From Phanerochaete sordida (taxonomy: Eukaryota; Basidiomycota; Agaricomycetes; Polyporales; Phanerochaetaceae), in the NCBI GenBank assembly GCA_019973155.2, contig BPQB01000220.1, positions 1 to 10,088 of the forward strand: 10,088 nucleotides of DNA, given 5' to 3'. The notes beneath the pieces were generated by a model. That model was not told the origin of the DNA and ran no database searches. It saw only the letters and a list, made by a program, of their open reading frames with translations. Below, piece by piece: positions 1-8,387 of the stretch; position 1 is the first letter of the stretch; each line of letters opens with the position of its first letter. A program made the translations under genes and the position numbers.

Positions 1-387
1 GGCGATCCACGCGTCGCCTTGAGCTTGTTCACCCCTTCCACCCGGGGCGCGACGTCACAGACGGCGCACATGAAGAGCGAGCCCACTGCCGACAGCGACG
101 CCGAAGCACCTTCCGCCTTGTCGGCCCTGGGCGATCCACGCGTCGCCTTGAGCTTGTTCACCCCTTCCACCCGGGGCGCGACGTCACAGACGGCGCACAT
201 GAAGAGCGAGCCCACTGCCGACAGCGACGCCGAAGCACCTTCCGCCTTGTCGGCCCCGGGCGATCCACGCGTCGCCTTGAGCTTGTTCACCCCTTCCACC
301 CGGGGCGCGACGTCACAGACGGCGCACATGAAGAGCGACCCCGCGGCCAACAGGGGCGGCGCGATGTCTTCTGCCGAGGCAGCTTCC
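1..387 (+). repeat. 129-nt in-frame tandem repeat (three copies, decayed fourth copy to about 480)
   Basis: Copies start at 1, 130 and 259, each opening with ggcgatccacgcgtcgcctt. Copies 1 and 2 differ at one base that I can find (Leu versus Pro codon near the end of the unit). Copy 3 is identical for its first 80 nt, then diverges, but keeps exactly 129 nt. A fourth unit from 388 is recognisable mainly at the protein level. The array probably continues to the left of the window. Near-identity of the first two copies implies recent duplication or homogenisation. Confidence 0.9.
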
Positions 388-675
388 GGCAGCCCACGAA
401 TCTCCTTGAGCTCATTCGATCTTTCAACACAGGGTAATACGTCAAAGACAGGTTTTCGCGAAAGCGCACATACCAGCAGCAAAGGCGGACCACTCGACAA
501 CTTCAGAGAGAACCCACAGATTCGCGAATATCTTGCGCCTACTGTTGGGTCAGTAGTCGCTGGAATAGTTATCGGCGGCCATCCCTCTCTATGGGATGGG
601 AATGATGCAGATCGTGCGTTGGCAAGAACGGAGACTTTGAGAGCCCTGCAGTTCATTGCGAACGACGGGGATTAG
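1..675 (+). CDS. 3' part of a repeat-containing protein gene, truncated by the window edge; function unknown
   Basis: The reading frame is open from the first base to a TAG at 673-675 (224 codons visible) and its start lies outside the window. I do not recognise the family. Residues 1-129 are three 43-residue tandem repeats, each beginning GDPRVALSLFTPSTRG, and a decayed fourth begins GSPRISLSSFDLSTQG. The repeats are rich in Ser, Thr, Ala and acidic residues and are probably disordered. The unit length is a multiple of three, so copy-number change keeps the frame. This, and the absence of stops, supports real coding. After the repeats there is a non-repetitive C-terminal segment containing REYLAPTVGSVVAGIVIGG, a short hydrophobic Val/Gly/Ile run, then an Asp/Arg-rich stretch ending LQFIANDGD. 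The coding-like frame continues after the stop (see the next entry), so the C terminus may have been shortened by mutation. Alternatively this is the true end of a lineage-specific protein. Confidence is moderate for coding and nil for function. Confidence 0.55.
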   Translation, partial: GDPRVALSLFTPSTRGATSQTAHMKSEPTADSDAEAPSALSALGDPRVALSLFTPSTRGATSQTAHMKSEPTADSDAEAPSALSAPGDPRVALSLFTPSTRGATSQTAHMKSDPAANRGGAMSSAEAASGSPRISLSSFDLSTQGNTSKTGFRESAHTSSKGGPLDNFRENPQIREYLAPTVGSVVAGIVIGGHPSLWDGNDADRALARTETLRALQFIANDGD

Positions 676-806
676 GCAGGGGATTACTGGGTGGCGATCC
701 GGCAGAGGCTCCGTCCGGCGCGTACAATATCGCTATGATTCCTGATGGGGCTCAAATTCAGATTACACAAGTGTTCGACACCTACTGTTTATCAGCCGAG
801 ATATGA
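676..806 (+). pseudogene. Coding-like continuation behind the TAG stop, frameshifted
   Basis: Directly after TAG 673-675 the same frame reads AGDYWVAIRQRLRPARTISL before a stop near 734. A second frame, starting by 699, reads PAEAPSGAYNIAMIPDGAQI and goes on for 15 more residues to a TGA at 804-806. The alternation of small, acidic and hydrophobic residues looks protein-like in both pieces. One reading is that the ancestral protein continued past 675 and has since suffered a nonsense change (CAG to TAG would be a single C-to-T) and a frameshift between about 699 and 734. I found no plausible intron of normal length joining the frames. Chance open frames remain possible. Confidence 0.3.
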
Positions 807-1823
807 TAGAATACAGTTTTGAATGGATGCAAGTCTAACTTATGGCGAAAGTATCAAAGGTGTCAAAGGTCAAACCCGGCATCAATTGACTTCCCGGCCC
901 GGGGCCTCAAGTGACACAGTTCAGAGTGATGTGAATACCCGCTGGTGTACCAGCCTGTAAGACACCCGTATTTACGGCACACTGATAGGTCTCAGTCAAT
1001 CATATGCATCGCTGACCGTTAAGGGCACGTGTACCACGGTATAGACCATATGCATTGGACATGAGAATCTAGCGGTGTGGGACAGGCTGACCAGCCAGCA
1101 GCCGCGGGGTTCACGCGCGTAAAAGTTACAAGAAATCCCTTCGCTCCGCTCCGGGGAGGAGGCTATTTTACAACGAAACGCCTTTGCTGCGCTCCGACTG
1201 GAAATTCGACCGCACGCTCCAAATCAAACACAGCAACCTCGGGAACAAACGTCGCACGACAATATCGGTAGACAAAGCTAGATACCGCCAGGACCGCATG
1301 ATACCTGCAGTCCTGCGTCCACCGAGAATGATGTGATTTCCTTGTCCTGCTCCGATCCCATCGCGCCGTCTGCAGTACATCCGAGTCACTGCTCACTGAT
1401 AGCCAAACGTGTCGCGGTAGACCGGGCAAGGTCCTGAGACCGCGGCAACCCTCCAGAACTCCGATGGCGCTTGATTAGGTCCCAACTTAATGCTGCTCCG
1501 TACGTATATTGAGAGTAAATGTTATTAAACGTGCAGGAGCGGAGTACGATACATGGGATACCGTGCGGAACGTGAACGACCCTTAGGACGCGGAATGAAG
1601 CGAGATATCAACCTCTGTCGTACATGCAGCCGAGAAGGTAAGCCGCAACTTTGGAAGGTGTTAGTAGCATGCACGGTGCGTGCAATCGCCTGTGCCAAGC
1701 GTGCTTCCGGGGATCGTGGTACGCAGCCGCTGACACAACGGTCACGGCATGAAAGACGAAGGACAGCGCTCGCGACCCTGCGTCTCGATCCCTCGGTCTG
1801 AGGAGAAGCACTCATTCCCACCG
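807..1823. other. About 1 kb without a supportable gene
   Basis: This stretch has mixed composition. Near 855-880 the word tcaaaggt is repeated (caaaggtgtcaaaggtcaaa). ATG-initiated frames exist, for example 1553-1801 plus, 82 codons with one CxxC pair, but they resemble no family I know and have no supporting promoter or splice signals. The minus-strand frames here (1163-1429 and 1525-1977) are likewise unrecognised. I see no RNA gene. Confidence 0.4.
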
Positions 1824-1832
1824 TATATAAGG
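1824..1832 (+). promoter_or_regulatory. TATA-box-like element
   Basis: The sequence tatataagg matches the eukaryotic TATA consensus. The first ATG downstream on the same strand is at 1868 (ccATGATGCGC), a plausible distance for a fungal core promoter. That ATG frame runs about 46 codons and is unrecognised, so the site may be fortuitous. Confidence 0.2.
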
Positions 1833-1967
1833 AGCACGCACCTGCAATCTCGGCAATTCGGTACCCATGATGCGCGCCATCGGAAGTGGGCCAGGAGCAG
1901 TTGACGGTGCTCATGAGCATGCTTACGGTGAGCGTACCGAGAGAGATCATCGGAACGTCCGCAAGAG

Positions 1968-2624
1968 GTGCCACCACCGAGCGCTCCGAGAGTGCTTGCC
2001 ACAGTAGTAGCTGCGTGCTGCGGCGGTGCGTTAGTGATATCTCTGACCGGAAGCCCGACGAGAAGGCTCATGATGGACGGCTTACGCGGATTTCTGGGTC
2101 ACGTTCGGAACGATTCCTGCGTGTACGGTCAGTGTGGTCCGCAAGGAAATGACGAGCTGCGCTCCGAAGACCTGTCCAGAGAACTCGGCGGCTCACATGA
2201 AGGTACCGTTGGCTTGAGGGCAGCAGCCGCGCTCGGAGAGCTGTCGTTCGAGCTGAGCGCTGGAAAAGAACAGCACGAAGGGGCACAGCAGCGCCTTGCG
2301 TCGCTAGCGCGTGCGATTTTTTGCGAGTGAGGCAAGCGGCGCCGCAGTCACGTCGCCCACGATGGTGCTCGCTACGGACGCCGCATCGTCCGCGGCCTCA
2401 TGGGGTCCATCGCATTGTACGCGGCGCTGGAAGGCGCACGCGCCGCGAGCCCATTCGCCTCGGCGACCGGCACGAGCCTCATCGTCCGGACGCAGCTGAT
2501 GTCGGGGCCACGTCGCCGCAAATGTTGTCACCATGCAGCTGATAGGCGGAGTCAGGCATTACACTGCGACGCTCGAGCTCTACGCAAGCGACGCCGCGGG
2601 CCCGTGTGCGGCGGCGGCGGCTAG
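1968..2624 (+). pseudogene. Open frame interrupted by a single TGA, unrecognised
   Basis: One plus-strand frame is open for 120 codons to a TGA at 2328-2330. It then continues open in the same frame for another 98 codons to 2624. It begins at a GTG, so if real it would be an exon or would start further left. Visible traits are a hydrophobic stretch near the start (LATVVAACCGGALVISLTG, a possible membrane or signal segment), then MMDGLRGFLGHV, then a Glu/Ala/Leu-rich region that could be helical. Past the TGA comes RRIVRGLMGSIALYAALEG and an Arg-rich tail. GC-rich DNA produces long chance frames, and the opposite strand is open over much of the same block. I know no homologue, so confidence is low. 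Confidence 0.15.
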
Positions 2625-2983
2625 AGCGAGCGGATTGGGCCGGCCGTGTACGTCCTCCACTCTGCGTAACCCCGATCCTGCGCGCCGTGCGCCGACGGCT
2701 CCACCTCCTCGTCCCCTGCGGTCCGCACATGGGCTCGACGTTGGCTCCAACTCGGAGTCAGAGTCTGGTCCCGATGTCGAGGGCATCGCTGCCCCTACTG
2801 CCGGCCTCCAGCACGACGAACCGGCGTGCAGCTGGCCTAGCGGCCCGTCCATGCGCTTGCGCACGCAGACGGTCGCAACCCCTCCGTGCTATGCAAACAG
2901 TCATTTGTGAAGCAATGAGGACAGAGCCAAGACCGTAGACGAAACGCACCTCTGCTAGAAAGCATGGCGGGACATTGGAGCAT
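2580..2983 (-). CDS. Possible two-exon small protein, Ser/Asp- and Arg/Gly-rich, function unknown
   Basis: On the minus strand a pyrimidine-rich leader (about 3020 down to 2984) precedes an ATG at 2983-2981, as is common upstream of fungal starts. Exon 1 would be 2983-2950. A donor GTGCGT at 2949 and a branch-like TGAC are followed by two candidate acceptors. The acceptor at 2882 (68-nt intron) joins in frame to an open exon 2881-2580, giving 111 residues. The acceptor at 2889 (61 nt) gives a different frame ending near 2758. The product contains an acidic patch (SGPDSDSELEP), an Arg/Gly stretch and an Ala run, and looks disordered. The plus strand is also open here (2533-2910, ATG with the context CACCATG), so the strand is not settled. 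I do not recognise a family. Confidence 0.22.
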
Positions 2984-3160
2984 GGCGAGGAGGTGAAGGG
3001 AGAGAGAAGAGGAAAAACTCGAGGGATCGCCGGCCCTGGGCGTATTCGGTCTGACCCAGGGTAACTGCAACTGGGTTGCCACGTTGGCGGCCGTGAGCGT
3101 GACCGTGGTGGATGATTGAACGCACGAGACCCGGGTTCGGGACCGGAGTGACCAGAGTAG

Positions 3161-3168
3161 TATATAAG
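3161..3168 (+). promoter_or_regulatory. TATA-box-like element
   Basis: The sequence tatataag lies in a locally G-rich plus strand. No recognisable coding region follows within 300 nt, and the motif is also TATA-like on the minus strand. This is therefore a weak call. Confidence 0.15.
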
Positions 3169-3199
3169 CTGGCTGAGGGTCAGACGTGCATCCCAGGTC

Positions 3200-5051
3200 A
3201 ATAGACCTCGCGATGTGCAGTTGAATGGAATTGTTACCTACGGTCGATGTGCATAATAATAGAGTAATTTAATGTGAGCACCGCGTCAACACTCGCGGTT
3301 CGTGAATGCTCATGCACACTGTACCTGTCGGCAGTGTGCTTAGACCTGAATATTCAGCAGTGAGTAAGTGGTGCCCTCAGTTCGGTATGCGAGTAACTGA
3401 CGACAATGTTTTGTGGGCCTCAGTGCCAGATCATAAGGTGCTTCGTGGCTGTAAAGCCTGTTGATAGTAACGAGCCAGTGTTTCCGGGGATCGCTCTTCC
3501 TTGGGTCAGCAGTCAGTGTCCTAGAACGCAAACGCAAAGCATGCAGTGTATACTGTGCACGCGAACTCAGCCCAAACCCACCGGAAAAGGCCCATGAGGC
3601 TTGCTGTCGTTCCTCACATTGGTCGTTCACGAATTGCGGTGACGAGTTGGCGGCGGGGCTCCATCGTGCGGGCGAATTTGGGTGGATGGTGGCCCGGCGC
3701 GGGACGCTCCCGTGGCGACTTCGTTTGTTGAGCACCGCGCATGGTTGTCCTTCGGCTCTGCGGCGGCGAGAGGCTCTTGATGCCTACCGCAGAACATTCC
3801 AACACATCCTCAATGCTCCCAACGGCCAGCAAAGAGTTTCACTCGGGGTAATTCTATGTTTTCAGGCCTGGCTGCAGGGCGCTAACACAGCCGCTTCCTA
3901 AGCCAGGGGCTATCCCGCGTTATGCATATATATTGCGTGAAATAGTCTCACTACTTCACGCAGTGCTTAATCTCAGTCTCCAAGGTGGGGAGAGGAGGAT
4001 TTCGGCAGCCAAGAGGCGCGGATTCGGCTCGAAAATCCGGCTCCACTGCCAGCCGATTTGCAGGCGCTCGAATCGCTGCACTGAGCGGAGGACCGGCTCC
4101 ACCAGCTGAGGCCTCAGAACTTGACCGCAGAACGGGGCTCGAGCACGAATAATCCAGGCGGGAATTCGCGCTAAATGTGCGGACGAGTGTTCGTGCTTCG
4201 AGACAAACTCTGTGCAATATTCGAGCCTCAAACGAGGCCGAAATTCTTCTCGAGTGTGAAGCGGTAGCTAGACGTTGACGGACGACTAATCACCAACAGC
4301 GAAGCACCACAGGCGTGAGTCAACGGAGACTCTCGACTACCCCAACAGGCGAGCTGATACGTAAGCGGGACCCCAGATACCCTGCACCGTTGAAGCTGCA
4401 AAACAAGCTCTTCAAGGCCGAGATACTGCGATAGACCGCGCTGACGGCGAGTCTCGATGCATAAGCATATTGCGGCAGTGGATAGTTGTAACCGCCATCT
4501 TCGGGTATTACTGACAGCGCAGCAGTGGCACCCTGGTGCACCTGCAAGATCCGCTCACTTTAAACTCGCAAAAACGTACGGCCACAACGTAGCCGCGACA
4601 TGTGTTGTTCAGAAAAATATGTTCCCGTGTCAGCCAGAAAGGGGAGGTGCCAGCTGTAATGAACAGACAGGTCTTGGCGGAGCTGTGTAAATTTTCGCTG
4701 TCGTTAGCATGGTACATGCCACAGTGACGTGCTATGTCGCCCTATGAGCACGTCTCACGACCGTGGAACATAAGATAATCGCTTCAATCTAAATTGTGGG
4801 TTTCGTACGGACAGTTTCGAGTCGGTTAGTGCACAGACCTTTCAGCTTGGGCTTTGCTTGGGCTCGACGACCCTTCCAAGCAGTCAGAGCGTCGCTGTGC
4901 GCCAGCGAGTTGACATGTCAGCATATTGGTGTCATAATTGCTTGCAAATATACGGCCCTGCGGTCTTCTTTCCCCGCACAGGACGAAGGACGTTGGTCAG
5001 AACCCCACGGCGCCTGGACAGGGTGCTGGCCATGCCGAGAGGCTCCGATTG
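3200..5051. other. About 1.85 kb without a recognisable gene
   Basis: Frames such as 3461-3901 plus, 3340-3735 minus, 3951-4231 minus and 4457-4690 plus (ATG, 77 codons) are open but match no family I can name and show no consistent splice pattern. Two small hairpins are present (3314-3339 and 3934-3962). The right part presumably includes the promoter and 5' UTR of the SET gene starting near 5052. I see no TATA box or chromodomain-coding exon there. Confidence 0.4.
3934..3962. repeat. 29-nt imperfect hairpin
   Basis: Arm tgcgtgaa (3934-3941) pairs with ttcacgca (3955-3962). After one A/C mismatch, tagt (3943-3946) pairs with acta (3950-3953) around a 3-nt loop. It sits beside an alternating AT run (tatgcatatatat). 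No element boundary or target-site duplication is evident. Confidence 0.5.
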
Positions 5052-6769
5052 ATGCCCGACACGCACGGCAGAGGGCAAAGCGCCTATATTCTCCTCGCTG
5101 GCAGTGGCGGGCGCTTTCGCAGAGTACTCCCGGACAACGACGTCCGAGTGTCCCCCACAATCTCCAATCCGCTCCTGCAGAGACAACCATACTATCTTGC
5201 AGTGATGAACCATGGCACTACGACAATCACCGAACACAACGAACACCACCTCTCGCCTATCCAGAATGACCGGCTTTCAGAATCTGTAGGTCGTTCGGCC
5301 CATGATGCCCCTGTTCAGCATGATAGTGAGAAATCGCTGGTATGTTTCTCTGGTCTCCACGCATCTATCGGAGGCTAATCAGCTTACCCCTGTGATTTTT
5401 CGATGAGCTAGCTAGTGCCCCATCGAAGCAGCAGCTCGGATACGACTCTTGACGGCCCCCACTACGGGGCTAGCATACCGCCTGAATGCACGACGTCAAA
5501 GGAACACCAGGACGTGTTACAGGTCGCCATCAAAACGGCTGTTGATGCTGAAGAACCTCATGCTCCTGAAATCCACGTCATCAGCGCGTTCGTCGGCGAA
5601 ATTACTCCGTCATTTCCCTTTCGCTACACAAACAAGATGCACTACAGCGGAAACGTCCCCAAACCCAGTTTACAGGCCTTGGTCGGCTGCGATTGCATCG
5701 GTGGCTGCACGGCTCAGAGTTCGACGTGTACCTGTCTCCAGAGACAAATGCGTTACATGGAGGATGCCGTCGAAGGCGACTTCGGTCGCGGGTTCGCGTA
5801 TGGGCTTGACGGTCGAGTGCGCACTGAGTACATTGAGTATCCTATCTTCGAATGCAATGATCGTTGCCGATGCAACGGAGTCAATTGTCATAACCGGGTA
5901 GGCGGTATATTTGTCGCCGATTGTTCAAGTGATAACATCCCCAGGTCGTCCAAAAGGGAAGAGCCGTTAGTGTGGATATCATGAAGACCGAAAAGAAAGG
6001 CTGGGGTGAGCATAAACGTCCACTGTATTGCGTGGTGGCCCTCATGGCTGTGTAAGGTGTATTTTCCGCACAGCTTATCCCGAAGCATACCTTCATCGGC
6101 GTGTGCGCAGGAGAGTACCTCACCCATGCAGAGGGCATCGTTCGGGAATTGTAAACCTAATTCACCGGGTTCAATTCGTTTATCACTCTTTCTGACGCAT
6201 CCTTTCCAGGGCTAATGACCACACAAGCAGAAGCTATCTCTTTGACGTCAATTTCTGGTATCTGAAACAGCCACCGGTTTGGCATGGCAGCGAGGATTCT
6301 TGGACAGCGCTATACTGCGTTGATTCATTCCGTATTGGGAATGTGAGTTACAGAGCCCACGGCTACAAGCATATGCTTATTATGGCTTTTTATCTGAAGT
6401 TCACCAGATTCTTGGTGAGACATCGTGCATCTCTATATGCGCAAACCTTTACAAAAGCCTTTCGTTAGAACCACTCATGCGATCCAAATTGCATCATTGT
6501 TCCCGTATATACCAACGAGGACGATCTCAACAGGCCCCTGTTGACTGTATGGACAGATAGGCAGGTAGAGGCTTTGGAGGAACTATGCATCTCGTATGTC
6601 GGGGACACAGATGCGCTGCCTCGTCTGGTGAGCAGGTCATTTTGATCATGGGACAATGAGGCTGACCTATCTGTGAAAGAGTAAGAAGCAGCGTCGAATA
6701 CTCAAGGCAAAAGACGGTATCTGCCAGTGTGGCACAAAGAAGTGCAAGGGGAGATTGTGGCGTGTGTAG
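5052..6769 (+). CDS. SUV39/Clr4/DIM-5-type SET-domain histone H3K9 methyltransferase homologue, 8 exons
   Basis: Family members transfer methyl groups from S-adenosylmethionine to histone H3 lysine 9 in the nucleus, marking heterochromatin. My exon model is 5052-5339, 5412-5897, 5945-6005, 6057-6150, 6210-6342, 6400-6414, 6469-6627 and 6680-6769. All introns are GT-AG and 47-72 nt, and the join is in frame: 441 codons plus TAG. Residues 1-165 are unrecognised. FPFRYTNKMHYSGNVPKP (about 164-181) leads into the pre-SET zinc cluster with all nine cysteines (189, 191, 195, 202, 204, 244, 248, 250, 255). SET landmarks are KTEKKGWG (272-279), FIGVCAGEYLT (291-301), RSYLFDVNF (317-325), GNFTRFLNHSCDPNC (353-367) and EELCISYVG (396-404). 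Post-SET CQCGTKKC is at 427-434. Oddities: Cys295 replaces the active-site Tyr of the usual (E/V)Y(V/A/S)GE motif, Ile400 occupies the F/Y-switch position, and Phe281 follows GWGV where Arg or Lys is usual. No chromodomain is visible. The start is uncertain; ATG 5205 (residue 52) is an alternative. Family assignment is very secure, activity is not. Confidence 0.92.
5340..5411 (+). other. First intron of the SET gene (decides the 5' exon)
   Basis: Donor GTATGT, a branch-like GCTAATC near 5375 and acceptor GAGCTAG bound a 72-nt intron. It joins two open frames in phase 0. It matters because the downstream exon is closed by an in-frame TAG at 5409-5411, so without this intron the protein would have no ATG. 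The upstream exon runs back to ATG 5052. Confidence 0.7.
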
Positions 6770-7302
6770 CTCGACTTCTCGTAGCCATCAAGTTCGATAT
6801 GCGACTCCTTCGAACATTGTTAGTGTTTCATTGTACTAGTCAATGATGAGCACGTGAACCTCTTCCCGCTCCGTTCCTATGTTTATCGACTGCAAGCCTG
6901 ACGGAGTGGATGGGCATACGGCCTCAAAGTGCTTAGACCCTCAATGCGTCTCGCATACAATCCTGTAACGTTTTTGCAGCGATTATGGTTCTAGGTTGCC
7001 CGATATGCCATTATGCTATGCATAGAAAGCCGCTCTCATCGGCAAGAGGCTTCCAAGTTCTACGTCGATATCTCGCGATGCCCACGATGGGAGACTATAT
7101 GCGTCACAGGAGATGCATTACTTGTCGTTGTAGAAGGCGTACCTCCACTAGCTTGGTCTCATGACATTTCGCGGGCTCTAGCCTAAGATATCCATGCCGC
7201 ATGGCTGGGTTAGTACCCGAAGAAAGTTTGCGTGCCTCGTGATGATGCCTTAGCAGACCACGCAGGAGGTGTATTATGTCGAGCCTTGAGGGATGAGGAC
7301 AT
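6770..7302. other. 3' flank of the SET gene; no gene seen
   Basis: The sequence after the TAG at 6767-6769 has stops in all frames at short spacing and no AATAAA-like signal that I can single out. It presumably holds the 3' UTR and terminator, which in fungi are weakly conserved. No tRNA fold was found despite a B-box-like word near 7310 on the minus strand. Confidence 0.4.
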
Positions 7303-7820
7303 CCGGGAGTTGAACTAGTCCGATCCCGGTCCGCGTCTGGTCTGCCTCCTCTCCAGTCCGCTACCAGTCTGTCGAAATCCGACGAAATCCGAAGTAAATT
7401 AGTTTTCCGGTGCTACCTTATCCCTGTAGAGTATAAGTACTGTAGGTGTACGACCGGAAAGTCGGTCACAGGTCACAGACTTCCGAGTCGTGAAGTCGTC
7501 GTTCAGGGGCCGGTGTCACTAGGTCACAGAGCCTAGCGTCGCTCTATAACCGTATAATTGTTGGATCCGATTTTTGCGGCCTGCGGCGCCCAGCTCACAG
7601 GGAAGTCGAAATCGCGCGCAGGAAGCACCACTCGGGCAGAAGGCATGAGCTAGCGCAATTTGATGGCCTGAAATACACGTCCGAACCGTCAAAAGGTCTT
7701 AATTCGCGCTCGGAACGTCGCTCAGCCATCGCTTTGGGTACGCTGTTATAGGTCACCGTCGCCCATCGTCGCTGCGTCGTTCCGGTGCTTTTGGTCACGG
7801 TCACAACGACCGTCGTTGTG
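7303..7820. repeat. Repeat-like segment with CCAGTC/GGTC words, tandem 10-mer, GGTCAC motifs and hairpins
   Basis: An inverted repeat ccggga/tcccgg (7303-7308, 7324-7329) opens a segment with ggtccgcgtctggtctg and ccagtccgctaccagtctg. The 10-mer cgaaatccga is then duplicated in tandem at 7373-7392. GGTCAC recurs near 7464, 7471, 7522, 7752, 7794 and 7800. A hairpin cacaacga/tcgttgtg lies at 7802-7820. This looks like non-autonomous transposon or LTR debris, but I could not define termini or a target-site duplication. Confidence 0.35.
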
Positions 7821-8086
7821 GTCGTAAACCTACAGTAGTCTACCTCCCGCAGAATGACAACCTTGCGGGTTTACCCAACCCTTCCAGGGCTGTACGACTC
7901 GCAGTGTGCGGTGCCTGCCCCGTTCCCGAGAAACTTCGATACAAACCCGCCCCGGTTGGCTACCGGCCACGAAAGCCGTCTGTCGACAAATCTGCTCCCA
8001 CACCTCGGAACCGTCGACACCTTCTTGGGGACACCCCAGACTCGACCCGTTGTCCTGTCTCCATCTAGTGTTTCAAAGTCCTGTCC
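7821..8086. other. Stretch open on both strands, no recognisable gene
   Basis: An ATG-initiated plus frame (7854 to 8312) and a minus frame (8104 to 7871) are both open. The plus frame runs into the GGTCC array and loses any protein-like character. Neither translation resembles a family I know. It may be the interior of the same repeat unit as the flanking segments. Confidence 0.3.
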
Positions 8087-8286
8087 GGTCCGGTCTTTTC
8101 GCAAAATTTTGCGGGACTGGGACCGGGACCTGTCCAGGACCAGACCGTATGCCCAAAGACCGGACTGGGACCTCAGTCCTCGAAGGACCGCGGTCCTATG
8201 CCGGTCCTGGACCGGTCAGGACCAGTCACATACGGCTATTGGTCCTGGACCGGTCCAAATCAGTCTTCACCAGTCCTGGACCGGTC
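8087..8286. repeat. GGTCC/GGACC palindromic repeat array
   Basis: About 14 GGTCC or GGACC pentamers fall in 200 bp; well under one would be expected by chance. The 13-mer tcctggaccggtc occurs three times (8205, 8243, 8274) at irregular spacing, and many copies form near-perfect dyads such as ggaccggtcc. A perfect 14-bp palindrome, cgcaaaattttgcg, sits at 8100-8113. The array could form cruciforms. It is not a simple microsatellite, because spacing and order vary. Confidence 0.75.
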
Positions 8287-8387
8287 TTTGTGGTAGGACG
8301 TGTAGAACATGAGTATATTTGACAATAAAATGCGCCTCTATTCATGGAGGCTTTGCTGGTACAAAAATTCAATCGTGGCCTGAATAC

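Noticed and set aside
1553..1801. ATG-initiated 82-codon plus frame with CRTC near its start
   Set aside because: Only one CxxC pair, no complete zinc-finger pattern, Arg-rich composition typical of chance frames, and an equally open minus strand.
3115..3160. B-box-like word (ggttcgggacc) suggesting a tRNA
   Set aside because: No T-stem pairing, no A box at the right distance and no acceptor stem on either strand.
3461..3901. 146-codon plus frame
   Set aside because: It starts at TTG, overlaps a 131-codon minus frame, has no splice or promoter context and resembles no known family.
3951..4231. Minus frames of about 90 codons, and a plus frame giving ENPAPLPADLQALESLH
   Set aside because: All three are short and mutually overlapping, and stop codons close the plus frame. 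No homologue comes to mind.
4457..4690. ATG-initiated 77-codon plus frame upstream of the SET gene
   Set aside because: It does not encode a chromodomain or other expected N-terminal domain, and I found no in-frame splice path to the exon at 5052.
4796..5269. 157-codon plus frame overlapping the first SET exon
   Set aside because: It starts at GTG and is in a different frame from the exon that joins correctly to the pre-SET exon. It is a shadow frame.
6244..6251. TGACGTCA (CRE-like) inside the SET gene
   Set aside because: It is fully explained by codons of the conserved SYLFDVNF segment.
7300..7330. B-box-like word on the minus strand near the ccggga/tcccgg inverted repeat
   Set aside because: The five bases on either side of the putative T-loop do not pair, and no cloverleaf can be drawn.
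7802..7820. Hairpin as a possible Helitron 3' end
   Set aside because: No CTRR terminus at the expected distance and no matching 5' TC end or helicase gene in the window.
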